Source of the DNA: Candidatus Binatia bacterium
GTDB lineage: Bacteria; Desulfobacterota; Binatia; UBA9968; JAJDTQ01
Reading direction: 5' to 3'
Assembly: GCA_022824205.1 (NCBI GenBank)
Contig: JAJEAI010000012.1
Span: forward strand, 1-62,116
Length of the DNA: 62,116 nucleotides
Shown here: piece after piece, positions 50,817-62,116 of the stretch
Layout of the letters: every line of letters starts with the position of its first letter
How positions within the stretch are numbered: position 1 is the first letter of the stretch
The notes under the pieces: generated by a model
What the model was told of the DNA's origin: nothing
The model's database searches: none
The model's input: only the letters and a program-made list of their open reading frames with translations
Translations under genes and position numbers: made by a program

Positions 50817-51812
50817 ATGCTCACCGCGCTGAGCCAGGACGCCGCCTCGCCGCATCGGGAGCCGCGCAGGGTCGAGGGCATCGTCGAGCTGGTCGGCAAC
50901 ACGCCCCTGGTACAGGTCCGGCGGATCGGGGACGGGTTGTCTCGGGGAGTACGGGTGCTGGCCAAGCTGGAGGGCTTCAACCCCGGCGGCTCGGTGAAGG
51001 ACCGCCCCGCCCTCCGGATGATCCGGGAAGCCATCGACACCGGGCGCCTCAAACCGGGGTGCACCATCATCGACTCCACCTCCGGCAACACCGGCATCGC
51101 CATCGCCATGATCGGCGCGGCGCTGGGCTACCCCGTGCGCCTGGTGGTGCCCGCCAACGTGAGCGAGGAACGCAAGAACATCATCCGGCTGTTCGGCGCG
51201 GAGATCGTCTACAGCGATCCGCTGGAGGGCTCCGACGGGGCCATCCGCCTCTGCCGCGAGATCGTCGGGGAAGACCCGGAACGGTATTTCAAGCCCGACC
51301 AGTACTTCAACCCGATGAACAGCCAGGCCCATTACGAGACCACGGGTCCGGAGATCTACCGGCAGACCGAAGGGAGCGTCACCCATTTCGTGGCCGGCAT
51401 CGGCACGGGCGGGACGATCATGGGGGCGGGTCGCTTCCTGAAGGAGCGGGACCCGCGCATCGGCGTGATCGCGGCCGAGCCCGACTCCGCGCTGCACGGC
51501 CTCGAAGGGCTGAAGCACATGGCCAGCTCCATCGTCCCGGGCATCTACCACGAGGAGGAGCTGGACCTGAAGATTCCGGTGTCCACCGAGGACGGCTACG
51601 AGATGGTCTACCGGCTGAGCCAGGAGGAGGGGTTGCTGGTGGGCCAATCCTCCGGCGCGGCCATGGTGGCGGCCATGGCCGTCGCCCGGCGGCTGACTCA
51701 CGGCACGGTGGTCGCGGTGTTCCCCGACTTCGGGGCGCGTTACATGACCACGAACATCTGGACCGCCTGGAAGGAAAGCCTCGACGCCGGCGATGTGGAC
51801 TTTTCCATCTGA
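50817..51812 (+). CDS. cysM: Cysteine synthase CysM-type (protein-thiocarboxylate-using candidate)
   Basis: A 331-residue fold-type II PLP enzyme. It has VGNTPLVQVRRI, FNPGGSVKDRPALRM with the PLP lysine, STSGNTGIAIAMI, HFVAGIGTGGTIMGAGR and GQSSGAAMV. The sequence follows the CysM/CysK fold. Adjacent to a CysO-like carrier, it probably uses protein-bound thiocarboxylate instead of free sulfide, with O-phosphoserine as the acceptor in the mycobacterial case. Homocysteine formation is a possibility given the SAM riboswitch. It is followed by a GC-rich hairpin at 51841-51861. Confidence 0.88.
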   Translation: MLTALSQDAASPHREPRRVEGIVELVGNTPLVQVRRIGDGLSRGVRVLAKLEGFNPGGSVKDRPALRMIREAIDTGRLKPGCTIIDSTSGNTGIAIAMIGAALGYPVRLVVPANVSEERKNIIRLFGAEIVYSDPLEGSDGAIRLCREIVGEDPERYFKPDQYFNPMNSQAHYETTGPEIYRQTEGSVTHFVAGIGTGGTIMGAGRFLKERDPRIGVIAAEPDSALHGLEGLKHMASSIVPGIYHEEELDLKIPVSTEDGYEMVYRLSQEEGLLVGQSSGAAMVAAMAVARRLTHGTVVAVFPDFGARYMTTNIWTAWKESLDAGDVDFSI

Positions 51813-51840
51813 CGCACGGGCCGCGGACCGGGCTCGCACG

Positions 51841-51861
51841 GCGTCCCGTGGCACGGGACGC
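51841..51861 (+). terminator. GC-rich hairpin after cysM, weak terminator candidate
   Basis: GCGTCCCGTG and CACGGGACGC form a 10-pair stem with a one-base spacer (so effectively a tight loop of a few bases). It is 28 bases after the cysM stop and 18 before the next start. No T-run follows, so intrinsic termination is uncertain. Confidence 0.35.
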
Positions 51862-51878
51862 GACACTAACCGAACGCC

Positions 51879-53072
51879 ATGATCATTCGCTGTCCAAACT
51901 GTTCCACGACCTACAAGGTAGACGGCAGCGTCCTGGACGCGCCCAAGCCGAGCTTCCGCTGTTCCCGCTGCAAGCATGTCTTCAGCGTTCACGTGCGCCT
52001 GCAGTTGGACGAAGAGGCCCCGGACGCCCTGCCCGAAGCCACTCACACACCGGAAACGGACCCTGATCGAGTTCCGGACGCGCCGGACATGCCGTCGGGT
52101 GCGCCCGCGGACGCGGCCCATGAAACCGCCGCCGACCCCCAGCCCGTGGAAGGGGACCTCTTCCCCGGCGCTGGCGACGAGGAAGCCCGGGAAGACGACG
52201 GCGTCGAGGGCGTCGACGACGTCCCGGCAACCTGGACTACCGAAGAGACGCCTCCCGCGCCGCCCGGAGACCCACCGACGCAGTCTTACCGGGAGGACTC
52301 CGAGAACCTCGAAGCGGACGACAAGCGACCGGACGCGGAACTCCCCTACCCGGAATTCGACCCCGACACCGCGGAGGCCCGTCTGTTGGACGACCCCCAC
52401 ACGCTGGCATTCGAGCAGGAGGGCGGTTTCAAGGAGGAGGATACGGGGGGCGACCGTCCACGGCCGGACTTCGAGATCGACGACGATTTCCTGATCCCGC
52501 CCAAGCGGGAAGCTCCGGCACCGCCGCTGCCCGACGCCAAAGGCTCGGTCGTGCCCTTCGTAAGCCTCATCGGACTCACCCTTTTCGCCGTGGGCCTGGC
52601 GACGCTGATCTACATGATCAACCCGCGGCCGCTGGACAGTCTGCTGCGGTGGATACCGTGGTACGGCTCGGCCGTGTTCGACAGCAAGCACTACAAGAGC
52701 ACGGTGGTCTTCGAATCACTGGTGTCCGGAGTGCGACCGGTCCTGAACCAGACCGAGGTCTTCGTCGTTTCCGGGAAGCTGGTCAATCGCAACGACCAGA
52801 GCATCCGCCAGGTTCAGATCGAGGCTCAGCTCTTCGATGCGGAAGGAAAACAGGTGGGGCGGCAGGTGACCTTCGTGGGCAACGCCATCTCGGCCAAGAT
52901 CATCGCGGACATGAGCCTGCGCGAGATCTCGCTGCTGCAAAGCCTCAGGCCGCAGAGCGCCTACCACATTCCGCCCAACGGCTCGGCGGACTTCACGATC
53001 GTCTTTCCCAAGCCCAAGGAGGCGGTGGCATCGTTCAGTTGCCGGGTGCTCGCGGCCGACGGCGCCGCCTGA
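51879..53072 (+). CDS. MJ0042-type zinc-ribbon/DUF3426 membrane protein
   Basis: A 397-residue protein. The N-terminal zinc ribbon IIRCPNCSTTYKVDG (Cys5, Cys8) with FRCSRCKHVF (Cys28, Cys31) is followed by a long acidic, low-complexity segment (about 40-220) rich in Asp, Glu and Pro. One membrane helix (about 225-248) follows, then a C-terminal DUF3426-like beta domain. The zinc ribbon probably faces the cytoplasm. Function of the family is not established. It is downstream of cysM in the same direction and convergent with tatA. Confidence 0.85.
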   Translation: MIIRCPNCSTTYKVDGSVLDAPKPSFRCSRCKHVFSVHVRLQLDEEAPDALPEATHTPETDPDRVPDAPDMPSGAPADAAHETAADPQPVEGDLFPGAGDEEAREDDGVEGVDDVPATWTTEETPPAPPGDPPTQSYREDSENLEADDKRPDAELPYPEFDPDTAEARLLDDPHTLAFEQEGGFKEEDTGGDRPRPDFEIDDDFLIPPKREAPAPPLPDAKGSVVPFVSLIGLTLFAVGLATLIYMINPRPLDSLLRWIPWYGSAVFDSKHYKSTVVFESLVSGVRPVLNQTEVFVVSGKLVNRNDQSIRQVQIEAQLFDAEGKQVGRQVTFVGNAISAKIIADMSLREISLLQSLRPQSAYHIPPNGSADFTIVFPKPKEAVASFSCRVLAADGAA

Positions 53073-53079
53073 GCCGCCT

Positions 53080-53274
53080 TCAGTCTTTCTTGGACCCGTC
53101 GCCTTCGCCCTTCTCGGCGGCGGTGACGTCGATCTCGTCCGGCTCGTGGAGCGACTTGCGGAAGCTCTTGATGCCCTTGCCGAGACCCTGGCCGAGCTCC
53201 GGCAGCCTGCGGCTGAAGAGCACGAGGATGATCACCAGGATGATCAGCAGTTCCCATATACCCAAGCCAAACAT
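53080..53274 (-). CDS. tatA: Twin-arginine translocase subunit TatA/TatE
   Basis: A 64-residue protein with a short N-terminal membrane helix ([17 protein letters not shown]), the conserved F-x-x-x-x-L-P-E-L-G hinge ([19 protein letters not shown]) and a charged amphipathic tail. This is the minimal TatA/TatE plan. It should form the pore of the Tat pathway. No tatB or tatC is near. It follows gcvP by 41 bases on the same strand. Confidence 0.93.
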   Translation of the reverse strand: MFGLGIWELLIILVIILVLFSRRLPELGQGLGKGIKSFRKSLHEPDEIDVTAAEKGEGDGSKKD

Positions 53275-53315
53275 GATGCCACTCTAGCCCAATTGCCGCG
53301 CGATTGACAGCCACG

Positions 53316-56213
<2,898 letters not shown>

Positions 56214-56237
56214 GGCGGTCTCCTCCAGCGCGGTGCG

Positions 56238-56648
<411 letters not shown>

Positions 56649-56677
56649 CGATTCCTCCTTCGCGGCCGGCCGATGCG

Positions 56678-57766
56678 CTAGCGGACGAACGGCACGCGGA
56701 CGATGCGGGCGCGCACCCGCCTGCGGCGGATTTCCACCTCCACCTCGGTGTCCGGAGCCGCCGCTTCAGGCACAACGTAACCCAGCGCGATGGCCTTGCC
56801 CAGGGTCGGCGACAGGGTGCCGCTGGTGACGTGTCCCACTGCGCGCCCTTCGCGCCATATCGGATAGCCATGGCGGGCGATGCCCGCCTCTTCCATTATC
56901 AGCCCAACCAGGCGCCGCGTGAGCGGCTCCTTCCGCGCCAACGCTTCGGAGCCGACGAACGGGCCCTTGTCGAGCTTGGCGACCCAGCCGAGGCCGGCTT
57001 CCAATGGCGTCGTGTTCTCGTCGAGCTCGTGTCCGTAGAGCGAGTAGCCCTTCTCCAGACGGAGCGTATCGCGCGCGCCCAGGCCGGCCGGCTCCACGTC
57101 GCCGGCCGCCGTGAGGGCATCCCACAGCGTGCCGCCATCGCCCGCGGCGCAGTAGAGCTCGAAACCGTCCTCTCCCGTGTACCCGGTGCGTGAAATGATG
57201 CAGCAAATTCCGTTCACGTCCCCGTTCACGAAGTGGAACGGCTTGAGCGCCGAAAGCTCCGCCGCGGTCAACGGTTGCAGGACTCCCGCGGCGGCCGGCC
57301 CCTGAAGCGCCAGCAACGCATAGGCGTCGCTGACGTTTCCCACGGTCACGTCGTCGCCCGCGTGATCCAGCAGCCACTTGAAGTCCACGTCCGCGCGCGA
57401 GGCGTTCACGCACAGCAGATAACGCGCCTCCTCCAGACGGAAGATCACCAAGTCGTCGATGACGCCCGCGCGCTCGTTCAGCAACAGCGTGTACTGCGCC
57501 TGTGACGGCCGCAGGCGCGTGACGTCGTTGGAGGTGAGCCGCTGGCAGAACCGCGCAGCGCCGGCGCCCGTCACCTCCAACTCTCCCATGTGGCTCACGT
57601 CGAAGAGGCCGGCCCCGGAGCGCACCGCCGCGTGCTCGGCCTGGATGCCCCGATACTGGACGGGCATCTCCCAGCCCGCGAAGTCCACCATGCGCGCGCC
57701 CAGCGCGTTGTGCCGCTGGTGCAGCGGCGTCCTTCGGAGTTCTCCGCCGTGAGCCTTTTTTGCCAT
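56678..57766 (-). CDS. gcvT: Aminomethyltransferase, T-protein GcvT
   Basis: A 362-residue folate-dependent T-protein that releases ammonia and forms methylene-tetrahydrofolate. [27 protein letters not shown] and [10 protein letters not shown] at the N-terminus, [11 protein letters not shown] in the middle and [18 protein letters not shown] at the end are diagnostic. ATG at 57766 was chosen; a much longer frame upstream is a folD shadow. It is followed by gcvH. The product methylene-tetrahydrofolate is the substrate of the upstream FolD. Confidence 0.95.
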   Translation of the reverse strand: MAKKAHGGELRRTPLHQRHNALGARMVDFAGWEMPVQYRGIQAEHAAVRSGAGLFDVSHMGELEVTGAGAARFCQRLTSNDVTRLRPSQAQYTLLLNERAGVIDDLVIFRLEEARYLLCVNASRADVDFKWLLDHAGDDVTVGNVSDAYALLALQGPAAAGVLQPLTAAELSALKPFHFVNGDVNGICCIISRTGYTGEDGFELYCAAGDGGTLWDALTAAGDVEPAGLGARDTLRLEKGYSLYGHELDENTTPLEAGLGWVAKLDKGPFVGSEALARKEPLTRRLVGLIMEEAGIARHGYPIWREGRAVGHVTSGTLSPTLGKAIALGYVVPEAAAPDTEVEVEIRRRRVRARIVRVPFVR

Positions 57767-57888
57767 GGTCGCGGACCCTGTCGTGTCCCGCAACTTCCTG
57801 CGATGATTCGCCGGTCCATTATTCCGTCGGCCAGCGCGCTGCGTCACGCCAGCCGGCGGCACCATCGCGGCAGGGTCGCCGCCGCCTT

Positions 57889-58734
57889 CTACGCCACGGA
57901 ACGCCGCGCCGACAGGAGCGTGTTGGACAGGAGCATGCAGATGGTCATGGGGCCGACGCCGCCGGGTACGGGCGAGATCCACGACGCTCGCTCCCGCGCG
58001 GCCACGAACTCGACGTCGCCCGCGAGCTTGCCGGTCGGCAGCCGGTTGATGCCCACGTCGATGACCACGGCGCCGGGTCGGATCCACTCGCCGCGGATGG
58101 CATGAGCCTTGCCCACCGCCGCCACCACCACCTCCGCCCGGCCCACCTCGCCCGCGAGGTCCGCCGTGCGCGAATGACAAAGCGTGACCGTGGCGTGCCG
58201 CTCCAGCAGCATCAACGCCACGGGCTTGCCGACGATGTTGCTGCGCCCCACCACCACCGCGTTCCTGCCCTTGAGCGCGCACCCCACGGAGTCCAACATC
58301 CGCATGACCCCCAGGGGCGTGCACGGCCTGAAGCCTTCGCCGCCGGAAAGCAGCAGCCCCTGGTTCACCGGGTGAAACCCGTCCACGTCCTTGTCCGGCG
58401 ACACGGCCTCGAGAATGCGCGCGCTCGCGATGTGTTCCGGCAGCGGCAATTGCACCAGGATACCGTGAATGGCCGGATCGCCGTTGAGACGGGCGATCAG
58501 GTCCAGCAGCTCATGCTCCGGCACCGACGCCGGCAGCAGATGCTCCACCGAGCGGATGCCCACCTCCGCGCACGCCTTCTCCTTGTTGCGCACGTACACC
58601 CGCGACGCCGGGTCGTCTCCCACCAGCACCACGGCCAGGCCGGGCACGACGCCATGGTCTTTCCTGAGCCGCCGGGCGGCCAACCGCACCTCGTCACGCA
58701 CCTGTTGCGCCACCGCCTTGCCGTCGATGATCAT
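57889..58734 (-). CDS. folD: Methylenetetrahydrofolate dehydrogenase/cyclohydrolase FolD
   Basis: A 281-residue bifunctional enzyme, starting [16 protein letters not shown]. The catalytic YVRNKEKA (Tyr47, Lys51) and the NADP-binding [17 protein letters not shown] are present, with [14 protein letters not shown] near the end. It converts methylene- to methenyl- and formyl-tetrahydrofolate, linking the glycine cleavage products to one-carbon supply. It leads the folD-gcvT-gcvH-gcvP row, with a 122-base spacer before gcvT. No glycine riboswitch is evident. Confidence 0.96.
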   Translation of the reverse strand: MIIDGKAVAQQVRDEVRLAARRLRKDHGVVPGLAVVLVGDDPASRVYVRNKEKACAEVGIRSVEHLLPASVPEHELLDLIARLNGDPAIHGILVQLPLPEHIASARILEAVSPDKDVDGFHPVNQGLLLSGGEGFRPCTPLGVMRMLDSVGCALKGRNAVVVGRSNIVGKPVALMLLERHATVTLCHSRTADLAGEVGRAEVVVAAVGKAHAIRGEWIRPGAVVIDVGINRLPTGKLAGDVEFVAARERASWISPVPGGVGPMTICMLLSNTLLSARRSVA

Positions 58735-58889
58735 CGTCCTGCCGCCTCGATCAAGTTCCAACCAAAGGATCAAGAAATCGGTAACACGCCCTTGAAACGA
58801 GGTCAACGAATTGACGCGAGACCATGCCCCGCGCCGGTAACGTCAAGAGGATTGTGTAGGGGCGAAGAATATGGAGATCGCATATTGTG

Positions 58890-58917
58890 TTGACATTCCA
58901 ACCCCGCCATGTAGGAA
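58890..58917 (+). promoter_or_regulatory. Candidate promoter of the Xre/RES pair
   Basis: TTGACA at 58890-58895 and TAGGAA at 58912-58917 with a 16-base spacer lie 94 bases before the antitoxin gene, in an AT-richer stretch than the surrounding sequence. The -35 is perfect, the -10 fair. Confidence 0.45.
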
Positions 58918-59011
58918 TTTCAAAATGGCCCGTACAATGAAGCCACCACACCCCCAACCAAGCAGGGTTGACGCCAGACTTCAGGCCTGACCCGAGCATG
59001 CGAGGCGCCCC

Positions 59012-59323
59012 ATGACACCGACAGAGAAGCAATTGCGCAAGCGAATCCATCGTCTCTTTTCGCCTGACGATGTCCCAATGGAAGCTCCCCCGCCCCCCGA
59101 GTTCTGGATTCAACCTTCAAACGACCAGCTCCAACAACTCCAGCAAGGGGCCGCTCGAGAAGAAGAGCCGATCGGATTGGCGACGGAAGACGAGTGGTTG
59201 AGTACTCCCAATCCGGCTTTCAACGGTAGAACACCCGACGAGATGCTCCTCAGTGGTCAGGACTGCGATCTCGAAATGCTGGACACAGCGCTTCGCGCCG
59301 TCGAAGAAGGCGCGTTTTCATGA
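59012..59323 (+). CDS. Xre/MbcA/ParS-type antitoxin
   Basis: A 103-residue protein with the C-terminal DUF2384 toxin-binding segment: EDEWLSTPNPAFNGRTPDEMLLSG, typical of antitoxins of RES-domain toxins. The N-terminal part is short and lacks the usual helix-turn-helix, so DNA binding may be weak or absent. It overlaps the RES gene by four bases and precedes it, the classic antitoxin-first order. Confidence 0.85.
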   Translation: MTPTEKQLRKRIHRLFSPDDVPMEAPPPPEFWIQPSNDQLQQLQQGAAREEEPIGLATEDEWLSTPNPAFNGRTPDEMLLSGQDCDLEMLDTALRAVEEGAFS

Positions 59324-59883
59324 CCACGGTCCCCGTAGCCAGGCTGCCCAAAATAACCCTCCCACAGCCGAATTGGTATCGCTGTGTCTCCCATCGGCTC
59401 GGACATCTCCCGCCGCAGGCGAGCACAGGGAGGACCAGATTCAATGACGGCTCTCGACGGATTCTATACTTTGCCCCCACTGCCCAAGTCGCACGTTTTG
59501 AAGCTCGCGCGCTTCTCGGTTCGTTCTTCCACCCCGCCGTTCCGGCGCCCGGCCAGCACTATGTCGTTATCGCGTACCGAATCACGCTCGGTGGCGGCCC
59601 CAACGTCGTAGATGCCAGCGAGCAACAACTTCCAGTGATCGACACCACGATCCAGGAGATGACCGGGGATTGGTACACGTACCCGCGCGGCGTACCTCGC
59701 GCCCGTACCATCGCGCCCACTCAGGAACTCGCGAATGCGATCTACGGCCGCACGGACGATCCCATCGGCCTGATCGCGCCGTCTGCTCGCAATCCGTGGC
59801 GCGATAACCTGATCTTGTTCGAAGACCGTCTGCCCGCCCAATCGGTCAGGATCGTAGCACCACCCCATCCCGTTCATCCTTGA
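59320..59883 (+). CDS. RES-domain toxin (NAD-degrading type)
   Basis: A 187-residue RES-family toxin. WYRCVSHRLGHLPPQAS, GRTRFNDGSRRILYFAPTAQVARFEA and the C-terminal DDPIGLIAPSARNPWRDNLILFEDRL fit the family fold, with Arg, Tyr and Ser positions of the RES motif. RES toxins (MbcT-like) deplete NAD+. The ATG at 59320 overlaps the antitoxin stop. Confidence 0.88.
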   Translation: MTTVPVARLPKITLPQPNWYRCVSHRLGHLPPQASTGRTRFNDGSRRILYFAPTAQVARFEARALLGSFFHPAVPAPGQHYVVIAYRITLGGGPNVVDASEQQLPVIDTTIQEMTGDWYTYPRGVPRARTIAPTQELANAIYGRTDDPIGLIAPSARNPWRDNLILFEDRLPAQSVRIVAPPHPVHP

Positions 59884-60340
59884 TTCTTCGACAGGCTCAG
59901 GCCGGGCAGTAGCCAAGTCATAGGACGCCATATCAGTAGTTTGGCGAAAGACCGCAGGTGACGATGATTCTGGCGATACGGTACCCGGAAGCGGCAGCGG
60001 CCACTGAACAGCCGCACAAGACGTTTCGCTTCGAGCGGTATCTGAACTTTCAAGGAGCAGGAGTACCGCGGTCACCTCTACTGCTGCCGCGACGCTGAAC
60101 GCCATCTCTGGGCGTTCCGCAGCTTACCACCCGTTGCAGAAACGGAACACCGCGCCGGGGCTCACCTCCTCGTGTACGAGATAAGGTGCTGTCACGTGCC
60201 CGGCCATCTGGGGCCCCCCGGCCGCTATGTTCCCTCCGTCCACCGCTTACCCCTGGAGCGGAACCAACCGGAGGGCGTCGCCCCCGTACTCGTAGTAGTC
60301 TCGCCCCAGAAGGCTGTCGTGTGCGGACGGGCGGGGGAAC
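59884..60340. other. Intergenic stretch before the transposase remnant
   Basis: No gene is supported here. A TTCGACAGGCTCAGG repeat (59886) of the REP-like kind follows the RES stop. The rest holds only short frames without recognisable products. Confidence 0.55.
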
Positions 60341-61436
60341 TGGTCAAGTCGGCGACGCGTCTGATCATAGAGGAGGCGTTGGAGGAGGAGAGCCGCGATG
60401 CGCTGGGGACGGGACTACTACGAGCACGGGGCGACAGCGGGGCCAGGCCGGCGCAACGGGGTTCAGCCGGCGCGGCTGAAGACGGTGGAAGGAGTGGTGG
60501 ACTACTCGGACCCGCAGATCACCGGGGCGGGGATCCGTTCCACTTCGAGATCTGGGATACGCTGACGGGGGGCACCCAGGCGTTTGAGGACTTGGCGGTG
60601 GAACTTCTGGCGCGGGGTCTTTCGGTGCGCGACATCGAAGACGCCTTCAGAGACGAGAGCGGGCGGTCGTTGCTGTACCGTACAGCCGTCCCGGAGATCG
60701 ACGAGCGGCTATGAGCAGACTACCAGGAAGTTGCCAGCCGCGACCTCTCGGAGCACTACATCGTCTATCTGTTCGTCGACGGCATAGCCGAGCGAATCCG
60801 CCCTGGGCAGAAGCGAGAGCCGGTGCTGGCGGCGTGGGGCTTCACAGCGAGCAGCGCCAAGGTGCTGCTGCATCTGATGGCCGGCTCCAAGGAGGACGCG
60901 GAGACGGTGAGCGCCTTCTTCCAAGACATGCGTCGGCGTGGCCTCGGCGATCCCTACTGGTGGTCTCGGACCGCGCGCCGCGCATCATCAACGCCATCGA
61001 GATCGCGTCCCACGATCGGCGCGTCAGCGCTGCTTCGCACACCGCTTGAGGAAAACTGGTCGCCAAAACCCCCGAAGATCTGTGGCTGGAGTTCAAAGCC
61101 CAGGTCTCAGCCGCCTACCAACCCCCTCCCACACCATCCCACGCGAACTCGCCGCGGGTGTGGTGGCCGACTACTAGACCGAACTGTCCCGCCGCCTGTT
61201 TCATGGATCACTTCGACGCCTGCATCGCGCACCTCAGAATGCGCATCACACATCGCCGTGCCATCCGTACCTCCAACCTCCTGGAGCGGCTGTTTGTGGA
61301 GGAACGCCGACGCCTTCGGCGAAACGGCCGTCTTCAAGCTCATGTTCGGCGCCATGATCCGTGCTGCCTAACGCTCGCGGACCCTCAAAGTCAATGAACT
61401 CGAGCGTCGCCAGATGCGTACCCTATCTGAGGTGGT
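60341..61436 (+). pseudogene. Degenerate IS256-type (mutator) transposase
   Basis: Frame-scattered fragments in order match an IS256-family transposase. They are ATRLIIEEALEEE, RWGRDYYEHG with RLKTVEG, FEIWDTLTGGTQAFEDLAVELLARGLSVRDIE, DESGRSLLYRTAVPEIDERL, then a stop replacing a Trp codon at about 60712. Next come VASRDLSEHYIVYLFVDGIAER, VLLHLMAGSKEDAETVSAFFQDMRRRGL, LVVSDRAPRIINAIE and RRAIRTSNLLERLF. At least three frameshifts and one stop make it non-functional. Inverted termini were not identified. Confidence 0.88.
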
Positions 61437-61493
61437 CCCAGAAAATCGGACAGGTTGCTAAGGTGTATTCCACCGACGAAGGAGGGATACGCG

Positions 61494-61772
61494 ATGAGTA
61501 CGAGGCGACGGTTCAGCGGGGACTTCAAGGCGAAGGTGGCGCTGGAAGCGCTGAGGGGGGACAGAACGATCCAGGAGATCGCGACCCGGCACAAGGTTCA
61601 TCCGAACCAGGTGAGCACGTGGAAGCAGCGGGCGGTGGCGGGGATGAAGGAAGTGTTCACGAAGGGGGCGGAGCGAGGGCGAGGGGAACACGAGGCGGAG
61701 ATCCGGGATCTGCACGCGAAGATCGGGGAGTTGACCGTGGAGCGGGATTTTTTGGCACGCGGGCTCAAGTGA
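61494..61772 (+). mobile_element. IS3-family OrfA, with OrfB lost
   Basis: A 92-residue transposase subunit with a helix-turn-helix and leucine-zipper-like end. It reads MSTRRRFSGDFKAKVALEALRG, EIATRHKVHPNQVSTWKQRAVAG, then EIRDLHAKIGELTVERDFLARGLK. ATG at 61494 follows AAGGAGGG. The next frame begins MSVGER, as IS3 OrfB proteins do, but the match breaks off after about five codons (near 61790). Without OrfB the element cannot move by itself. Confidence 0.88.
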
Positions 61773-61923
61773 TGAGCGTGGGGGAGCGTCCAATCGGTAT
61801 CCTTGCCGTCTTTTCGCCATAAGTCACAAGGTGGTAGTGTTTCGTCTTGCGGCGGGCGTAACCGGGAGCACAAACGTCCAACATGCCCCAGATGACGCCC
61901 AGCTTGATGAGCCGCGTAGCCAC
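61765..61923 (-). pseudogene. Fragment of an unrecognised gene abutting the IS3 remnant
   Basis: On the minus strand, from a GTG at 61923, a short frame reads TRLIKLGVIWGMLDVCAP, then KHYHLVTYGEKTARIPIGR, and meets the IS3 sequence near 61790. This composition (a C-A-P-G-Y-x-R-R-K run) looks coding. I do not recognise the family. The final codons come from IS sequence, so the gene is probably truncated by the insertion. Upstream (61924-62116) I see nothing else. Confidence 0.35.
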
Positions 61924-62116
61924 CTAAAGTACTAGGCAGCCAGCGCGGGCTCGACTTGTTGGGGGTAATTGTCGGCTGGCGAGACGTGTGCCAAATCTTT
62001 GAACTCAACCAGTATATGGTTCTCCACTGCTGTCCCACAAATTTTAAGCGAATCGGAGGGGGATTTGAGGGGGCGGGCTGGGCGGGGGCTGTGGCAGGAG
62101 CAGACCGAGGAGTGGT

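Noticed and set aside
57767..57888. Glycine riboswitch upstream of gcvT
   Set aside because: No GGAGAG...CACCGAAGG aptamer blocks could be found in the 122-base spacer.

Overview
The window is a high-GC stretch from a Gram-negative bacterium. It carries TonB, a TonB-dependent outer-membrane receptor, lipoproteins with lipobox signal peptides and a TatA protein. The mix of metal-dependent amidohydrolases, hydantoinase-type proteins, a luciferase-like oxidoreductase and PEP-mutase-family enzymes, set among mosaic intergenic repeats, resembles uncultured Deltaproteobacteria- or Tectomicrobia-like genomes. That placement is inference; no rRNA or tRNA gene was found to test it.

1-12.8 kb is a cobalamin region. 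A leftward cluster (cobT, cobS, a stop-interrupted cobC, cobD, cbiB) handles late B12 assembly. A divergent btuF-btuC-btuD-like operon encodes a corrinoid importer. A sugar-nucleotide-type epimerase follows, then tonB and btuB, each behind its own cobalamin riboswitch. 12.8-38 kb is mostly catabolic and accessory: a BrnT/BrnA toxin-antitoxin pair, an adenine-deaminase-like amidohydrolase, an orphan ABC ATPase with a nearby solute-binding protein, two PEP-mutase-family enzymes, an aminotransferase, KDPG-type aldolase, SDR, a hydantoinase A/B plus LLM oxidoreductase operon, an Asp/Glu-racemase-superfamily protein, a DUF4143 ATPase, an M19 dipeptidase, a VapC/Phd pair, two TIM-barrel amidohydrolases, BolA and an enolase-superfamily enzyme. 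Inside this block is a peroxiredoxin-like gene whose active-site codon is an in-frame UGA followed by a SECIS-like hairpin, a strong selenoprotein candidate.

38-48 kb holds a 1.5-thousand-residue modular lipoprotein with a metzincin-like motif, an ornithine cyclodeaminase homologue, a small FmdB zinc-ribbon gene, and a three-gene, translationally coupled, visibly less GC-rich operon: a ParB-fold protein, an unrecognised protein with a possible nuclease motif, and an alpha-order DNA methyltransferase. This operon is the best candidate for an undescribed modification or defence system.

48-59 kb is housekeeping. A SAM-I riboswitch and terminator precede a moeB/thrC/cysO/cysM-like cluster, suggesting protein-thiocarboxylate sulfur transfer under methionine control. 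A DUF3426 zinc-ribbon protein follows, then a leftward folD-gcvT-gcvH-gcvP-tatA group. The right end (59-62 kb) is accessory: an Xre/RES toxin-antitoxin pair, a decayed IS256-type transposase and an IS3-type OrfA without its OrfB.

The gene calls rest on motif recognition by eye. No database search was run, and starts were chosen from ribosome-binding sites, overlaps and family N-termini.
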